DNA of 64,000 bases from contig JBEVWG010000009.1 in the NCBI GenBank assembly GCA_040506705.1, forward strand, positions 1 to 64,000, read 5' to 3'. The stretch's first letter is position 1. Each line of letters begins with the position of its first letter. Below the pieces are notes generated by a model, which saw nothing but the letters and a program-made list of their open reading frames with translations, had not been told where the DNA came from and did no database searches. This DNA comes from Thiodiazotropha sp040506705 (GTDB lineage Bacteria; Pseudomonadota; Gammaproteobacteria; Chromatiales; Chromatiaceae). Shown here one piece after another: positions 43,600-53,137 of the stretch. The position numbers and the translations under genes were made by a program.

Positions 43600-43661
43600 A
43601 GCAGGCTTTGAGACCAGACGATTCACTCAGTTGTTGATCGCCTCTGTTTCAGCAAAGCTTG

Positions 43662-43696
43662 TTAAGTGCACAAGCAATTAATAGAGGTGCCCTTAA
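43662..43696 (-). terminator. 35-bp hairpin repeat (copy 2), after narL-like gene
   Basis: Same 35-mer as 35786-35820 with two differences, one of which weakens the stem (TTAAGTGCAC against GTGCCCTTAA). It begins seven bases after the narL-like stop codon, in the right place for a terminator. Confidence 0.55.
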
Positions 43697-43702
43697 CAGG
43701 CA

Positions 43703-44359
43703 CTAGGGTTTCGGTTGGTTTAAAACCCAGACAGCAGCTTCAGTGCGGGAGTGTAGATGGAGCTTTTTCAATAAGTGCTTTACATGCACTTTGACTGTGC
43801 CTTCGGATATGGCAAGTTTGGTGGCGATCTGTTTGTTGCTTTGTCCCTGGGAGATATGTTGCAGGATCTCTCTCTCCCGGGTAGTAAGGTCTGGCATTGA
43901 GGGCTGATCATCCAGCCTACTGTCTTCTCTTAGAGCCTTTGCCAGTAATTGCGTTAAATGCTCACTGATGACGACAGTTCCTTCGACTGCTTTACTGATC
44001 GATTTGAGAATATCCTCAGGTTCCATATCTTTCAGAAGGTAACCATCTGCACCATTTCTCAATGCAGTCAAAACATCCTCTTCATTATCTGAAACAGTGA
44101 GCATGAGAATGCGTGAATCGAGCTGGAGACTCTTGATTGCTTTCAAAGTTTCAAGGCCGCTTACCCCCTTCATGTTGATATCCAGCAGAATCAGATCAGG
44201 ATTAAATTGTTTGGCCAACAGGAGACCATCTTCCCCATTTGCAGCCTCACCGATCAGTTCAAGAGTAGGGTCCATATCGATCAAATCGGAGACGCCTTTT
44301 CTGAATAGCGGATGGTCGTCGATTGAGATGAGGGTATATTTTTCTTGATCAAGCATCAT
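43703..44359 (-). CDS. NarL/FixJ-family response regulator
   Basis: A 218-residue regulator. Receiver domain with Asp60 (LILLDINMKG) and IDDHPLFRKG; C-terminal LuxR-type helix-turn-helix LTTREREILQHISQGQSNKQ through EGTVKVHVKHLL. It overlaps the sensor gene by 11 bases. Sequence and position beside nap indicate a nitrate/nitrite regulator equivalent to NarL or NarP. Confidence 0.9.
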   Translation of the reverse strand: MMLDQEKYTLISIDDHPLFRKGVSDLIDMDPTLELIGEAANGEDGLLLAKQFNPDLILLDINMKGVSGLETLKAIKSLQLDSRILMLTVSDNEEDVLTALRNGADGYLLKDMEPEDILKSISKAVEGTVVISEHLTQLLAKALREDSRLDDQPSMPDLTTREREILQHISQGQSNKQIATKLAISEGTVKVHVKHLLKKLHLHSRTEAAVWVLNQPKP

Positions 44360-46283
44360 TCAATTGCTCACTGAAAAAGCGATTAGACTCCCGCTTCGAG
44401 ACATCTGTGATGCTGAATACGAGATTGATCTGAGTTCCGCCGATGGTCGATTCATTGATATGCAACTGGCCTCCCAAACGTTCAGCACGTTCCTTCATTA
44501 TAGGTAGACCGTAGTGCTGCATCATATCACTATCTTCATTGATACCGATGCCGTCGTCTTCAATGTTGACTATAACCACTCCTTGCTGGTTGCACTGCAT
44601 ACTCACTCTGGCCTGAGTGGCATTCGCGTGACGAACTACATTTGATAGTGCTTCACGGATAATCTGGATGATGTGAATCTCTGTATTAGGTGTAAATTGG
44701 CAGTTCCCCATGTCATTTAAGAATTCGATCGGGATGCCGGAACGGCTGGAAAACTCATCTACTGTTTGTTCAATGATATTGCCCAGGTTTAAATCGCTGA
44801 CTCTGAGACGGAATGTGGTGAGCAGTTCTCTCAGTTGGCGATAGGCGCCATTGAGTGCAGATCTTAAGACTGAGCTGATCAATAGCACATCATCTTTGCT
44901 CTGCTCATCATGAATTGCCTTCTCTAATCGGGCGACCTGTATTTTTAAGTATGATAGTGACTGTGCGATAGAGTCATGCAACTCTCGAGCAATAGCACTA
45001 CGCTCTTCCATTAACGATAATTTTCGATTCTGCATATCTTTATAAGCGACATTGATAGCCAGTGCGATATGGCTGGCTACAGTTTCAAGCAAACGGGCTT
45101 GCCACTCTTCCAGTACTTCAGTGTCAGTCTGTTCAACCATCAGTACCCCGTAGTGCTGTGTTTTGTCTCGTACAGGAGTTGAAAATATGTTGATTTTTTT
45201 GTTGCTCTCAAAATCAAAAAATTGAAAGCTGTGAGTCTCACCTTCACCCAAACAGGTAGCGCACTGGTTTTGATCGTGATCTCGAAAGAGGATGTCGCTC
45301 TTTCTGGTTGACGCATATCGGTAGGCCTGTCTGTCCCCAGGCTGACCCAGGCAGATGGTGCCGTTGTTAACACCAAGTAGCGCCTCGATATCATGTATTA
45401 CTGCAATCAGTACCTGCTCATTCAGTGACGAATCGCTGAGACGCTTGGTTGTGGAATAGAGTAGCTCCAGAGTGCGGTTACTCTGCTCCAGGTCTCTGGT
45501 TTTCTCCTCTACACGGGATTCCAGATCTCTGTATATCAAAGATAGGTTGTCAGCCATCAAGTTGAATGACTGGCCGAGTTGTCCAAGTTCATCTTCACTG
45601 AGAAACTTGCTTCTGACAGAAAAATCTCCATGGCGGGCAGCCTTGGCACAAGAGAGAAGGTTGCGTAGAGGATTTAAAACGTAAATCTTGGTTAGGTAGA
45701 GACTTACCAGCGCCACCAGGAAGGTCAGTGTCAGCAAGATGATCTGAATCAGCCTCAGTTGCTGGTTTTTCTGTTCGGCTTCAACTTCCAGTGCTTCCAC
45801 GAAAAGGTGGATGTCATCTACGAACTTATCAACCTCAGTGAGATAGGTTTGACGGCTGGTGTTGATATCTGCAGATTCAGTAGCTGAATTTTGTGGCATT
45901 GTGGCAAGGTTCAGGTAGTCGATCAGATTTGGCAGCATTAGCTCCCGCCAGAGGGATTCAACCCTGAGGTAGCTCTCTCTAACCTCTCTACCTGTGCCTT
46001 TGGCCAGTACGTCCTGTATTCGTGGGCTGTTCAGACGTTGGTTGTACTCATCCACTAAAAGTCTGGATTTGTCGCTGGAATGATAGAGATCGGTGGTTTT
46101 GTCGTCTGCCAGGCTGCTGGCAATCCGATAGGATTGCATGCGAAGCGTTCCCGCCTGGTTGATGGCAGCGGCGTATCCTTCAGCTGTTTCGGCAATGATC
46201 ATCGAACTGATCATGCTGGATACTGCCAAAATGAACAGTATGGTGATGACGGTACCGAACCGGAGTAGCAATGAGCGTTTCAC
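44349..46283 (-). CDS. NarX/NarQ-like nitrate sensor histidine kinase
   Basis: A 644-residue sensor. Two membrane helices (about residues 10-32 and 175-198) flank a periplasmic domain with the NarX-type P-box QAGTLRMQSYRIAS (about 43-56), the nitrate-binding segment. HAMP domain, a GAF-like central module with Cys in DQNQCATCLGEGE, then HisKA_3 (AIARELHDSIAQSLSYLK) and HATPase (DDGIGI, GLPIMKERAERLGG). The conserved P-box makes nitrate/nitrite sensing likely. Confidence 0.9.
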   Translation of the reverse strand: MKRSLLLRFGTVITILFILAVSSMISSMIIAETAEGYAAAINQAGTLRMQSYRIASSLADDKTTDLYHSSDKSRLLVDEYNQRLNSPRIQDVLAKGTGREVRESYLRVESLWRELMLPNLIDYLNLATMPQNSATESADINTSRQTYLTEVDKFVDDIHLFVEALEVEAEQKNQQLRLIQIILLTLTFLVALVSLYLTKIYVLNPLRNLLSCAKAARHGDFSVRSKFLSEDELGQLGQSFNLMADNLSLIYRDLESRVEEKTRDLEQSNRTLELLYSTTKRLSDSSLNEQVLIAVIHDIEALLGVNNGTICLGQPGDRQAYRYASTRKSDILFRDHDQNQCATCLGEGETHSFQFFDFESNKKINIFSTPVRDKTQHYGVLMVEQTDTEVLEEWQARLLETVASHIALAINVAYKDMQNRKLSLMEERSAIARELHDSIAQSLSYLKIQVARLEKAIHDEQSKDDVLLISSVLRSALNGAYRQLRELLTTFRLRVSDLNLGNIIEQTVDEFSSRSGIPIEFLNDMGNCQFTPNTEIHIIQIIREALSNVVRHANATQARVSMQCNQQGVVIVNIEDDGIGINEDSDMMQHYGLPIMKERAERLGGQLHINESTIGGTQINLVFSITDVSKRESNRFFSEQLNDA

Positions 46284-46407
46284 TTCATGGTCTCCTGATT
46301 GGTCTTAGGCAAATAGCCATTACTATTTTATTGTCTGACTATGGCTTCTATAGCTCAAGGAGTTTGTAATTACGATTATCCTGGAAGATTCTATCCGGTG
46401 CGTTACG

Positions 46408-46851
46408 CTACTTAATGGTGAGTTTAAGTGGCTGCATCTCTTTGTACATGATGATCATGGGTTTTTGAGTTGAGAAGGTAAGTATTCGGGTCTTTGATGG
46501 GTAGATCAGGTGGCTGCAGAGGAACATATGCACCTCCTTACCTTCCAGCAGAAACTTTTTGAATTTCAATATATTCTTCATATCGACTTCATCTTGCAGT
46601 GAATAGTCGAAAGCATTGAAAGCTACAGAATGGTTGGAGAGTTGCAGATTGGGGAGTATTTGATGGTGCCCCAGTAGCTCATGCTGGGCTTTTTTGAGCA
46701 GTCTTGGTGACAAGATTAAACCGACACGATCTTCACCATACAGCCAACTTATATCACGCTCATCGCCATACTCGGCAGAGTGTTCGCCAAATGCCAGGCA
46801 CCAGCCCTTGTAGTAAGCGTTATAACGTTTGATGACCCGGGTTTCTGTCAT
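46408..46851 (-). CDS. hypothetical protein, 147 aa
   Basis: I do not recognise the family. Soluble, no signal, mixed alpha/beta look, rich in aromatic and basic residues (RVIKRYNAYYKGWCLAFGEHSAEYG at the start, in part). It contains a short acidic region DISWLYGEDRVGLIL. It lies 124 bases upstream of the nitrate sensor gene on the same strand and may be its first cistron. Confidence 0.6.
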   Translation of the reverse strand: MTETRVIKRYNAYYKGWCLAFGEHSAEYGDERDISWLYGEDRVGLILSPRLLKKAQHELLGHHQILPNLQLSNHSVAFNAFDYSLQDEVDMKNILKFKKFLLEGKEVHMFLCSHLIYPSKTRILTFSTQKPMIIMYKEMQPLKLTIK

Positions 46852-47070
46852 TGACTGGTTGGTTTGTGCTATTTAGTTGAGTATTAGAACTTACGGCTTT
46901 GACAGTTTTGAGTCTATCACTTTTGATGGTTGGTTATTGATTTGATCCCCATCAATCCCAATTGAATAGTGAAAAAATAAATATGCTAACCGGTGGGTGA
47001 ATAGTACTTAAATTCCTGTTGCGCTACAAACTTCCTCGGTTTTGTTGAAATTCATGAAGTCGATACGAGA

Positions 47071-49056
47071 CTAAAAGATCAGGTTCATTACCAGCATCAT
47101 TACAACTAGAAAAAGCACAGTCATGATGCCGCCGGCACGCATGAAGTCAGCGACACGGTAGCCCGCTGGCCCCATGATCAGAGCATTAACCTGGTGTGTG
47201 GGGATAAGGAAGGAGTTGGAGGTTGCAATAGCAACGGTGAGAGCAAACACAGCTGGGTTGGCTCCAGCACCGATCGCGATATTAACCGCTAATGGAACCA
47301 GCAGCACTGTAGCGCCTACGTTAGACATCACCAGTGTGAAGAAGGTCGCCAACACGGCGACGGCAAGCTGTATGACCCAGATAGGCATATCACCAACCAC
47401 AAACAGCACCTGTTCAGCGATCCACTTTGCAGTACCTGTGGTTTCGACCGCTAAACCGAGTGGAATCAGTGACGCCAAGAGGAATACTGTTTTCCAGCTG
47501 ACTGATTCATAAGCCTCTTCGATATTAAGTACACCGGAGATCACCATACCCATGGCGCCTGTCAACAGAGCAACGGATAGGCGAATATCTGAAAACAGAA
47601 CCATCGATAGAGCGACTGCAAAGAAGAACATTGCCCAACCAATCTTATGAGGACGCAGCTCTTCATGGGGATATTCGGTGGTGACGACGACGAAGTTTTT
47701 ATCTTTTTCAATTCTCGGCAGGACATCCCACGGGGTGTGAACCACCAGCGTATCACCCGCCATGAATGGCATGTTACGAATGTCTTCACCCTCGCGCATG
47801 GTTTCGCCATTGCGGTGCAGACCGATCATGGCAAGCCCGTAGGTTTTACGCATCCACACATCACGAGCACTTTTTCCTATCAATGAGGAACCAGGTGGAA
47901 TAACCACTTCAGCAATACCTGCACGATTGGCAGAGAGGTCGTTGGAGAAGGTGCGTAAGGTTTTACGCGTCTTTAGATTAAATGTTGATCTGAAGTTCTC
48001 CAGGGAGTCGGGATCGGAGACTACACCAAGCACCATCCCAGCTTGAATGGCGACATCTCGGGCCAAAGCTCCGGGGCCGATGCGGTTGGCCTCTCCAGAG
48101 ATTTTAGTGGCAATGATGCGTACCCGGAAACGGGTCTCAACATCATCCAGCTCTTTACCGATCAGTTCACTGCCATCTGTGACCACCATTTCGGAGAGAT
48201 GGTATGAAAGGCCGTAGACGTCCTGAAAGTACTGCATTGGATCTGTTCCGCTGGTGCTGCTTTCACTCTTGGTCTTTGGTAAGACAAAGCGGCCGGCTAT
48301 AACGAAGTAGAGGATGCCGGTGAGGATCAGGGCAACCCCGATCGGAGTGACGGAGAAGAGGCCCCATGTCTCCATCTGCTGCTCGGCAGGAAGCGCTTTA
48401 TTAGATGTCAGAATCAGGTCATTCAGCAGGATCAGTGGGCTTGAACCAACCATGGTCATGGTGCCGCCGAGTATTGCGGTGAAGCCCATAGGCATCAGCA
48501 GGCGTGACATGGGTAGACCGGAACGAGCGGAGATGCGTGATACCACGGGTAGAAACAGCGCCGCAGCACCGACGTTCTGCATGAAGGAAGATATGAAACC
48601 AACGGTTGCGGAAATAATGGGAATAATCCGGCCTTCTGTCGTACCGCCAACCTTCAGAATGAAGGCGGCAACACTACCCATAATGCCGGTTTTGTCGAGA
48701 CCGGCACCGATGATCATTACCGCAATGATTGAGATCACGGCGTTGGATGAGAAGCCGTCAAATAGATGCTGGTTGTCTACCAAGCCCTGTTCAAGACCCA
48801 TAAATGGCGCTAACAGACTTGAGAGACCGAGTAGTACCATGATACTCGCGGCAGCCACATCCACGGCAACCACTTCGAAGGCAAACAGGTAGATGGTCAA
48901 CATCAGGATCACACTGACCCAGGCAATTTCGATAGTTGGTACCAAGTTCGCAAGGAACAGCGCAACCACTAGAAATAGTGCTCCGGCGATCAGCTGCTTG
49001 TTAGATAAACGGCTCCTTTCTGGCGTTATCTGTGGTGTACTCGGTACTGCATTCAC
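47071..49056 (-). CDS. SLC13-family transporter with two TrkA-C domains
   Basis: A 661-residue membrane protein of the DASS/SLC13 type with 12 or more helices. Two RCK_C (TrkA-C) regulatory domains lie in the central cytoplasmic loop (about residues 290-460; IGKELDDVETRFRVRIIATK and IGKSARDVWMRKTYGLAMIG). SNVGATVLLVPLAV and SNSFLIPTHQVNALIMGP are transport-domain signatures. The substrate is an anion such as sulfate or a dicarboxylate; the domain layout resembles sulfate-type members, but this is inference. Divergent from a LysR gene. Confidence 0.85.
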   Translation of the reverse strand: MNAVPSTPQITPERSRLSNKQLIAGALFLVVALFLANLVPTIEIAWVSVILMLTIYLFAFEVVAVDVAAASIMVLLGLSSLLAPFMGLEQGLVDNQHLFDGFSSNAVISIIAVMIIGAGLDKTGIMGSVAAFILKVGGTTEGRIIPIISATVGFISSFMQNVGAAALFLPVVSRISARSGLPMSRLLMPMGFTAILGGTMTMVGSSPLILLNDLILTSNKALPAEQQMETWGLFSVTPIGVALILTGILYFVIAGRFVLPKTKSESSTSGTDPMQYFQDVYGLSYHLSEMVVTDGSELIGKELDDVETRFRVRIIATKISGEANRIGPGALARDVAIQAGMVLGVVSDPDSLENFRSTFNLKTRKTLRTFSNDLSANRAGIAEVVIPPGSSLIGKSARDVWMRKTYGLAMIGLHRNGETMREGEDIRNMPFMAGDTLVVHTPWDVLPRIEKDKNFVVVTTEYPHEELRPHKIGWAMFFFAVALSMVLFSDIRLSVALLTGAMGMVISGVLNIEEAYESVSWKTVFLLASLIPLGLAVETTGTAKWIAEQVLFVVGDMPIWVIQLAVAVLATFFTLVMSNVGATVLLVPLAVNIAIGAGANPAVFALTVAIATSNSFLIPTHQVNALIMGPAGYRVADFMRAGGIMTVLFLVVMMLVMNLIF

Positions 49057-49274
49057 TCGTCATTCTCCATGAGGTTGCTCTGATGTGTCGGGCTGGAAAA
49101 GGCATAAAACAAACCGCTTGCTGTCGTATTGCAAGGGGTCAGATCATTCCTGCTTGGAAATGAAGCTGCACTACATTGAAATTTAGAGGCAGGCCTGTTC
49201 GCAATTACAGCCAGCGAAAGACGGCGCATATTGCCTTGTTTCGGCCTTATGTTCAAATAAATAAAAATGTACTA

Positions 49275-49293
49275 ATATTCCTATATGGAATAT
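49275..49293. promoter_or_regulatory. perfect palindrome, candidate LysR operator
   Basis: ATATTCC-TATAT-GGAATAT is an exact 19-bp inverted repeat containing a T-N11-A LysR box. It covers the first in-frame ATG of the LysR gene (49285), which argues that translation starts at 49309 and that the dyad is an operator between regulator and transporter. Confidence 0.6.
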
Positions 49294-49308
49294 AGAAGCC
49301 TGCCTGAC

Positions 49309-50181
49309 ATGAACAGTCTTGCAACCCTCAAAGAGGTGGTTGAGCGTGGTGGTGTCTCACCCGCGGCTCAGGTGCTTAATGTCGGACAGCCCGCTGTAAC
49401 TAAACGGTTGCGTAGTTTGGATACTTGTTACGGGGTGACATTGATGCAACGGGAGGGTCGACATCTCGAGCTTACCGACGCAGGAAAAAGGGTCTATGCC
49501 TATGCTTGTCTGGTGCTCGATCACCAGGCTTCATTGGTAGATGATCTCGATTCCCTCTCTTTCGGGCGGAACAGGCTTCGTCTCGAAGTTAACTTTTCCA
49601 TTGGTGAACATATTCTGCCCGATCTGCTCATCAGTTTTGCTGAGCAATATCCTCAATTCACTATCCAGAGCCGAATGGGATATTCCAGGCGTATTCAGCG
49701 ACGTCTGGCTACTGGGTTGTCTGATCTTGCACTACTTGAGCAAGCGCCGGATCACCCGGAGATACTGGTTCAGAAATGGCTGGATGATGAATTGGTCCTG
49801 GTGTGCGGCCCTGGGCATCCTCTATGGGATTGTGGTTTGTTGCCTGTAACCGAACTGGAAAAACAGCAATATGTGCTTAGAGAGGCTCGCTCTTCGATGC
49901 GAATAACCCTGGATAAAGCACTTATGGATATCGGTGTCGGTTCACTGGCTGTGAAGATGGAGGTCGGTTCAACTGATACGATCGTAGAGATGCTGCAGCA
50001 TGGACGATATGTCAGTTTTCTTCCCAGGTTTGCTGTAGATGATGGCCTTGGAGATGGATCTCTCTACCACATAAAGATCCAGGGATTGCGACTTAAACGG
50101 ACGTTGTGGATCGCTCGAACTCGTTCTAATCTGAATAATGACGCAGCAGAGGCTTTTATCTCATTGTTACGTGCAAGATGA
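49309..50181 (+). CDS. LysR-family transcriptional regulator
   Basis: A 290-residue LysR protein. Helix-turn-helix NSLATLKEVVERGGVSPAAQ with VGQPAVTKRLRSLD; effector domain after about residue 90. I started at ATG 49309, eight codons into the longest reading, because the earlier ATG lies in a palindrome. Divergent from the SLC13 gene, which it probably controls. The inducer is unknown. Confidence 0.88.
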   Translation: MNSLATLKEVVERGGVSPAAQVLNVGQPAVTKRLRSLDTCYGVTLMQREGRHLELTDAGKRVYAYACLVLDHQASLVDDLDSLSFGRNRLRLEVNFSIGEHILPDLLISFAEQYPQFTIQSRMGYSRRIQRRLATGLSDLALLEQAPDHPEILVQKWLDDELVLVCGPGHPLWDCGLLPVTELEKQQYVLREARSSMRITLDKALMDIGVGSLAVKMEVGSTDTIVEMLQHGRYVSFLPRFAVDDGLGDGSLYHIKIQGLRLKRTLWIARTRSNLNNDAAEAFISLLRAR

Positions 50182-50723
50182 GCCGATATTCATCTGCTGG
50201 TGCCTTTCTTTATAACTGCTCTCTTGATGTCAGATAGTCAGTTGGGGTCGATGCTGTTTTTATCGTTATTTGATATCGCCAAACGGTAGTGGAAGAGCTA
50301 AAACCAGTAGCTTCTTCTCACATCAGTCTGCTCCTCATGGCTTCTTCAAAAAACCTCCATAATCGTGACATTTTGTCATTCAGATAGGCTTTATGGTTAC
50401 TATTTGTCACTATTTTTCTTCACAAGTGACGCGTAAAACAAGTGCTCTGAAAATATTTGTAGAATAAAATTTTCCCTACTAGTCTTGGCTTTACACCTGC
50501 CTGAAAATGTAGAGAAAAACATCATTACCCAATCAGCAGTGTGTGAGCATTTTTTTATTTCAATACCAATTCGAGACAGTGTGCATGCAAGAGATTTGTG
50601 GGCCGCTGTAATTAACACCAATCGGCAAGATAATCGGTGGCTGTTTGTCTTGCAATAAAGATTCAACCTGAAATGTTATGCCTGCTGCAGTCAGGTATCT
50701 CATGAGGGAAGGAGAATAAAAGC
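50182..50723. other. promoter region of the aor operon
   Basis: 542 bases, AT-rich. An 88-codon frame on the minus strand (50400-50666) has no motif or ribosome site. A sigma-54-like TGGC...TTGC lies at about 50638-50655 but with the wrong spacing. No FNR box was found. Confidence 0.45.
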
Positions 50724-51203
50724 ATGCAGAGATCCCTGCTAATTGACGCGGATAAATGCACAGGGTGTGTTCAATGTGAGATGGCCTGTTCCTACGAAAA
50801 TGAGGGGATATTCAATCCCTCAAAATCGAGAATACGCGTCTTTACCTTTCATCATGAAGGGCGTTTTGTACCCTATACCTGCACTCAATGTGCTGAGGCC
50901 TGGTGTATGCAGGCTTGTCCGGTCGATGCAATCACCCTGGATATAAACACCGGCGCTAAAGTCGTAAGTGACTCGCTATGTGTCGGTTGCAAAGTCTGCA
51001 CCATTTCCTGTCCTTTCGGTACGGTCAACTACAGCGCCACTACGGGTAAAGTCATCAAATGTGATCTTTGCGGTGGTGATCCGGCGTGCGCCAAAGCGTG
51101 TCCTACAGCCGCAATTACCTATGTGGATGCGGATCAGACCGGATTTGAAAAAATGCGTCAATGGGCAGGCAAAACTGATGCTGGCAATTCAGCTACAGCG
51201 TAA
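50724..51203 (+). CDS. aorA: ferredoxin subunit of aldehyde oxidoreductase (AorA-like)
   Basis: A 159-residue protein with four [4Fe-4S] motifs: CTGCVQCEMACSYE, CTQCAEAWCMQACPVDAI, CVGCKVCTISCPF and CDLCGGDPACAKACP. No signal peptide, so cytoplasmic. It precedes the tungsten subunit by 17 bases and matches the small electron-transfer subunit of three-part AOR enzymes described from denitrifiers such as Aromatoleum. Confidence 0.88.
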   Translation: MQRSLLIDADKCTGCVQCEMACSYENEGIFNPSKSRIRVFTFHHEGRFVPYTCTQCAEAWCMQACPVDAITLDINTGAKVVSDSLCVGCKVCTISCPFGTVNYSATTGKVIKCDLCGGDPACAKACPTAAITYVDADQTGFEKMRQWAGKTDAGNSATA

Positions 51204-51220
51204 CCGAGGGGGTTAGTTAT

Positions 51221-53080
51221 ATGGCATGGTCAGGCAAAATATTACGGGTTAACCTCACGCAAGGCAGCTGTGTTGTGGAAGCGCTCAACATGGAATGGGC
51301 TCAGGAATATTTGGGTCAGCGCGGATTGGCGAGCAAATACCTGGTAGAAGAGATCGACCCGAAAGTTGATCCACTCAGTCCGGAAAACAAGATGATTATG
51401 ACGACGGGCCCTCTAACCGGAACCATGGCCGCCACCGGAGGCAGATACTCGGTGGTTACCAAGGGTCCGCTTACGAACTGTATCGCCTGTTCCAACTCAG
51501 GTGGTTTCATTGGCGCCGAACTGCACAATGCCGGATGGGATATGATTATCTTTGAAGGTCGTTCCCCGAAACCGGTCTATCTCTATCTGGTTAACGACAA
51601 GGCGCAACTGCTTCCTGCTGATGAGATTTGGGGAACCAGTGTTTGGGAAACTGATGAGTGGTTGCATACACACCACCAAGACCCGATGCTGCGCATTGCA
51701 GCTGTCGGTCGCTCAGCTGAAGCGGGTTGTCTCTACGCAGCGGTGGTGAACGATATGCATCGTGCTGCTGGCCGTTCCGGGGTTGGTACGGTGATGGCGT
51801 CCAAGAATCTTAAAGCGGTTGCAGTACGCGGTACGCTTGGTGTGGGCAATATCAAAGATCCCGCAAAGTTCATGCAGGCGGTTGGCGCCGGCAAGCAGGT
51901 TCTTGCTGAAAATGCGGTTACCGGGCAGGGTCTTCCCACTTACGGTACCCAGGTGCTGATGAATGTAATCAATGAGATGGGTGCTCTGCCAACCCGGAAT
52001 ATGAGTGAGGTTCAATTCGAGGGTGCACAAAATGTATCGGGTGAAGCGATGCATGAGAAACGAGCCAGTGATGGTAAGCCCAATCTCACCACCAATGCGG
52101 GCTGTTTCGGATGTACCATAGCCTGCGGGCGGATCTCAACCATCGATAAAGGTCACTTCTCGGTGGAGAATAAGCCGCAATATTGGGGTAATTCAGGTGG
52201 CTTGGAGTATGAGGCGGCCTGGGCGCTGGGACCAGATACTGGTGTCGATGATCTGGATGCCCTGACATACGTCAATTTTCTCTGTAACGAAGATGGCTTT
52301 GATCCAATCTCCTTCGGCTCAACCCTTGCTGCTGCAATGGAGCTTTTCAAGATAGGCGCAATAACCAGTGCCGAAACCGGCGGCCATGAACTTAAGTTTG
52401 GTTCTGCTGAGAGTCTGGTTTGGGCGGTTGAGGCATTGGTCAGTGGAGAGGGCTTTGGTAAGGATCTTGGTTTGGGATCGAAGCGTATGTGTGAGAAGTA
52501 TGGACATCCGGATCTCTCCATGACGGTTAAGGGTCAGGAGTTCCCGGCCTACGATCCCCGTGGTATCCAGGGTATGGGGCTGGCCTATGCCACCTCCAAT
52601 CGCGGGGCATGTCATCTTCGGGGTTACACCGTAGCTTCTGAGGTGTTGGGTATCCCTGAGAAGACTGATCCTCTGGCAACAGAAGGCAAAGCAGGTCTGG
52701 TGAAGGCCTTTCAGGACGCGACAGCTGCAGTTGACTCAAGCGGACTCTGTCTGTTTACCACCTTTGCCTGGTCACTTGAGGATATTGCTCCGCAAGTGGA
52801 TGGTGCCTGTGAAGGCGATTGGACAGCGGAACGCATGTTGGAGTTGGGTGAACGTGTCTGGAATATGGAGCGTGAATTCAACCTCAAGGCTGGTCTCACG
52901 GCTGCAGACGATACGCTTCCCAAGCGGCTATTGAAGGAAGCAGCGAATGTTGGGCCGGCAAAAGGCCGAGTCAACGATCTGGATCAGATGCTGCCTGAAT
53001 ACTATGAGCTGCGGGGGTGGAGTGCTGAGGGTGTACCAACCGATGCAACACGAAAGCGTCTTGGTCTGGGAAGTATCTGA
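51221..53080 (+). CDS. aorB: tungsten-dependent aldehyde:ferredoxin oxidoreductase
   Basis: A 619-residue AOR-family catalytic subunit. The [4Fe-4S] ligands are Cys295, Cys298, Cys302 (AGCFGCTIACGR) and Cys510 (DSSGLCLF), as in Pyrococcus AOR. GPLTGTMAATGGRYSVVTKG and GAELHNAGWDMIIFEG are bis-pterin binding segments. It oxidises aldehydes to acids, or reduces acids at low potential. With the FAD and ferredoxin subunits it probably forms the AorABC type. Confidence 0.94.
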   Translation: MAWSGKILRVNLTQGSCVVEALNMEWAQEYLGQRGLASKYLVEEIDPKVDPLSPENKMIMTTGPLTGTMAATGGRYSVVTKGPLTNCIACSNSGGFIGAELHNAGWDMIIFEGRSPKPVYLYLVNDKAQLLPADEIWGTSVWETDEWLHTHHQDPMLRIAAVGRSAEAGCLYAAVVNDMHRAAGRSGVGTVMASKNLKAVAVRGTLGVGNIKDPAKFMQAVGAGKQVLAENAVTGQGLPTYGTQVLMNVINEMGALPTRNMSEVQFEGAQNVSGEAMHEKRASDGKPNLTTNAGCFGCTIACGRISTIDKGHFSVENKPQYWGNSGGLEYEAAWALGPDTGVDDLDALTYVNFLCNEDGFDPISFGSTLAAAMELFKIGAITSAETGGHELKFGSAESLVWAVEALVSGEGFGKDLGLGSKRMCEKYGHPDLSMTVKGQEFPAYDPRGIQGMGLAYATSNRGACHLRGYTVASEVLGIPEKTDPLATEGKAGLVKAFQDATAAVDSSGLCLFTTFAWSLEDIAPQVDGACEGDWTAERMLELGERVWNMEREFNLKAGLTAADDTLPKRLLKEAANVGPAKGRVNDLDQMLPEYYELRGWSAEGVPTDATRKRLGLGSI

Positions 53081-53137
53081 TCATTCTGCTGATAGGTTCT
53101 GCCCGACTATGGGCAGAGCCATTTGGAGGTAGTGATA

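Larger units (their letters stand above)
43386..43702. other. nap promoter region
   Basis: The 317 bases between napF and the narL-like stop hold the FNR box (43479-43492), a NarL-type heptamer (43593-43599, minus strand) and the second 35-bp hairpin repeat (43662-43696). No open frame. Confidence 0.6.

Noticed and set aside
50638..50655. Sigma-54 promoter before the aor operon
   Set aside because: TGGC and TTGC are present but GG and GC are 11 rather than 10 bases apart, and the surrounding consensus is poor.
50400..50666. 88-codon minus-strand frame upstream of aorA
   Set aside because: Cys- and Ser-rich random-looking peptide, no ribosome site, in the expected promoter region.
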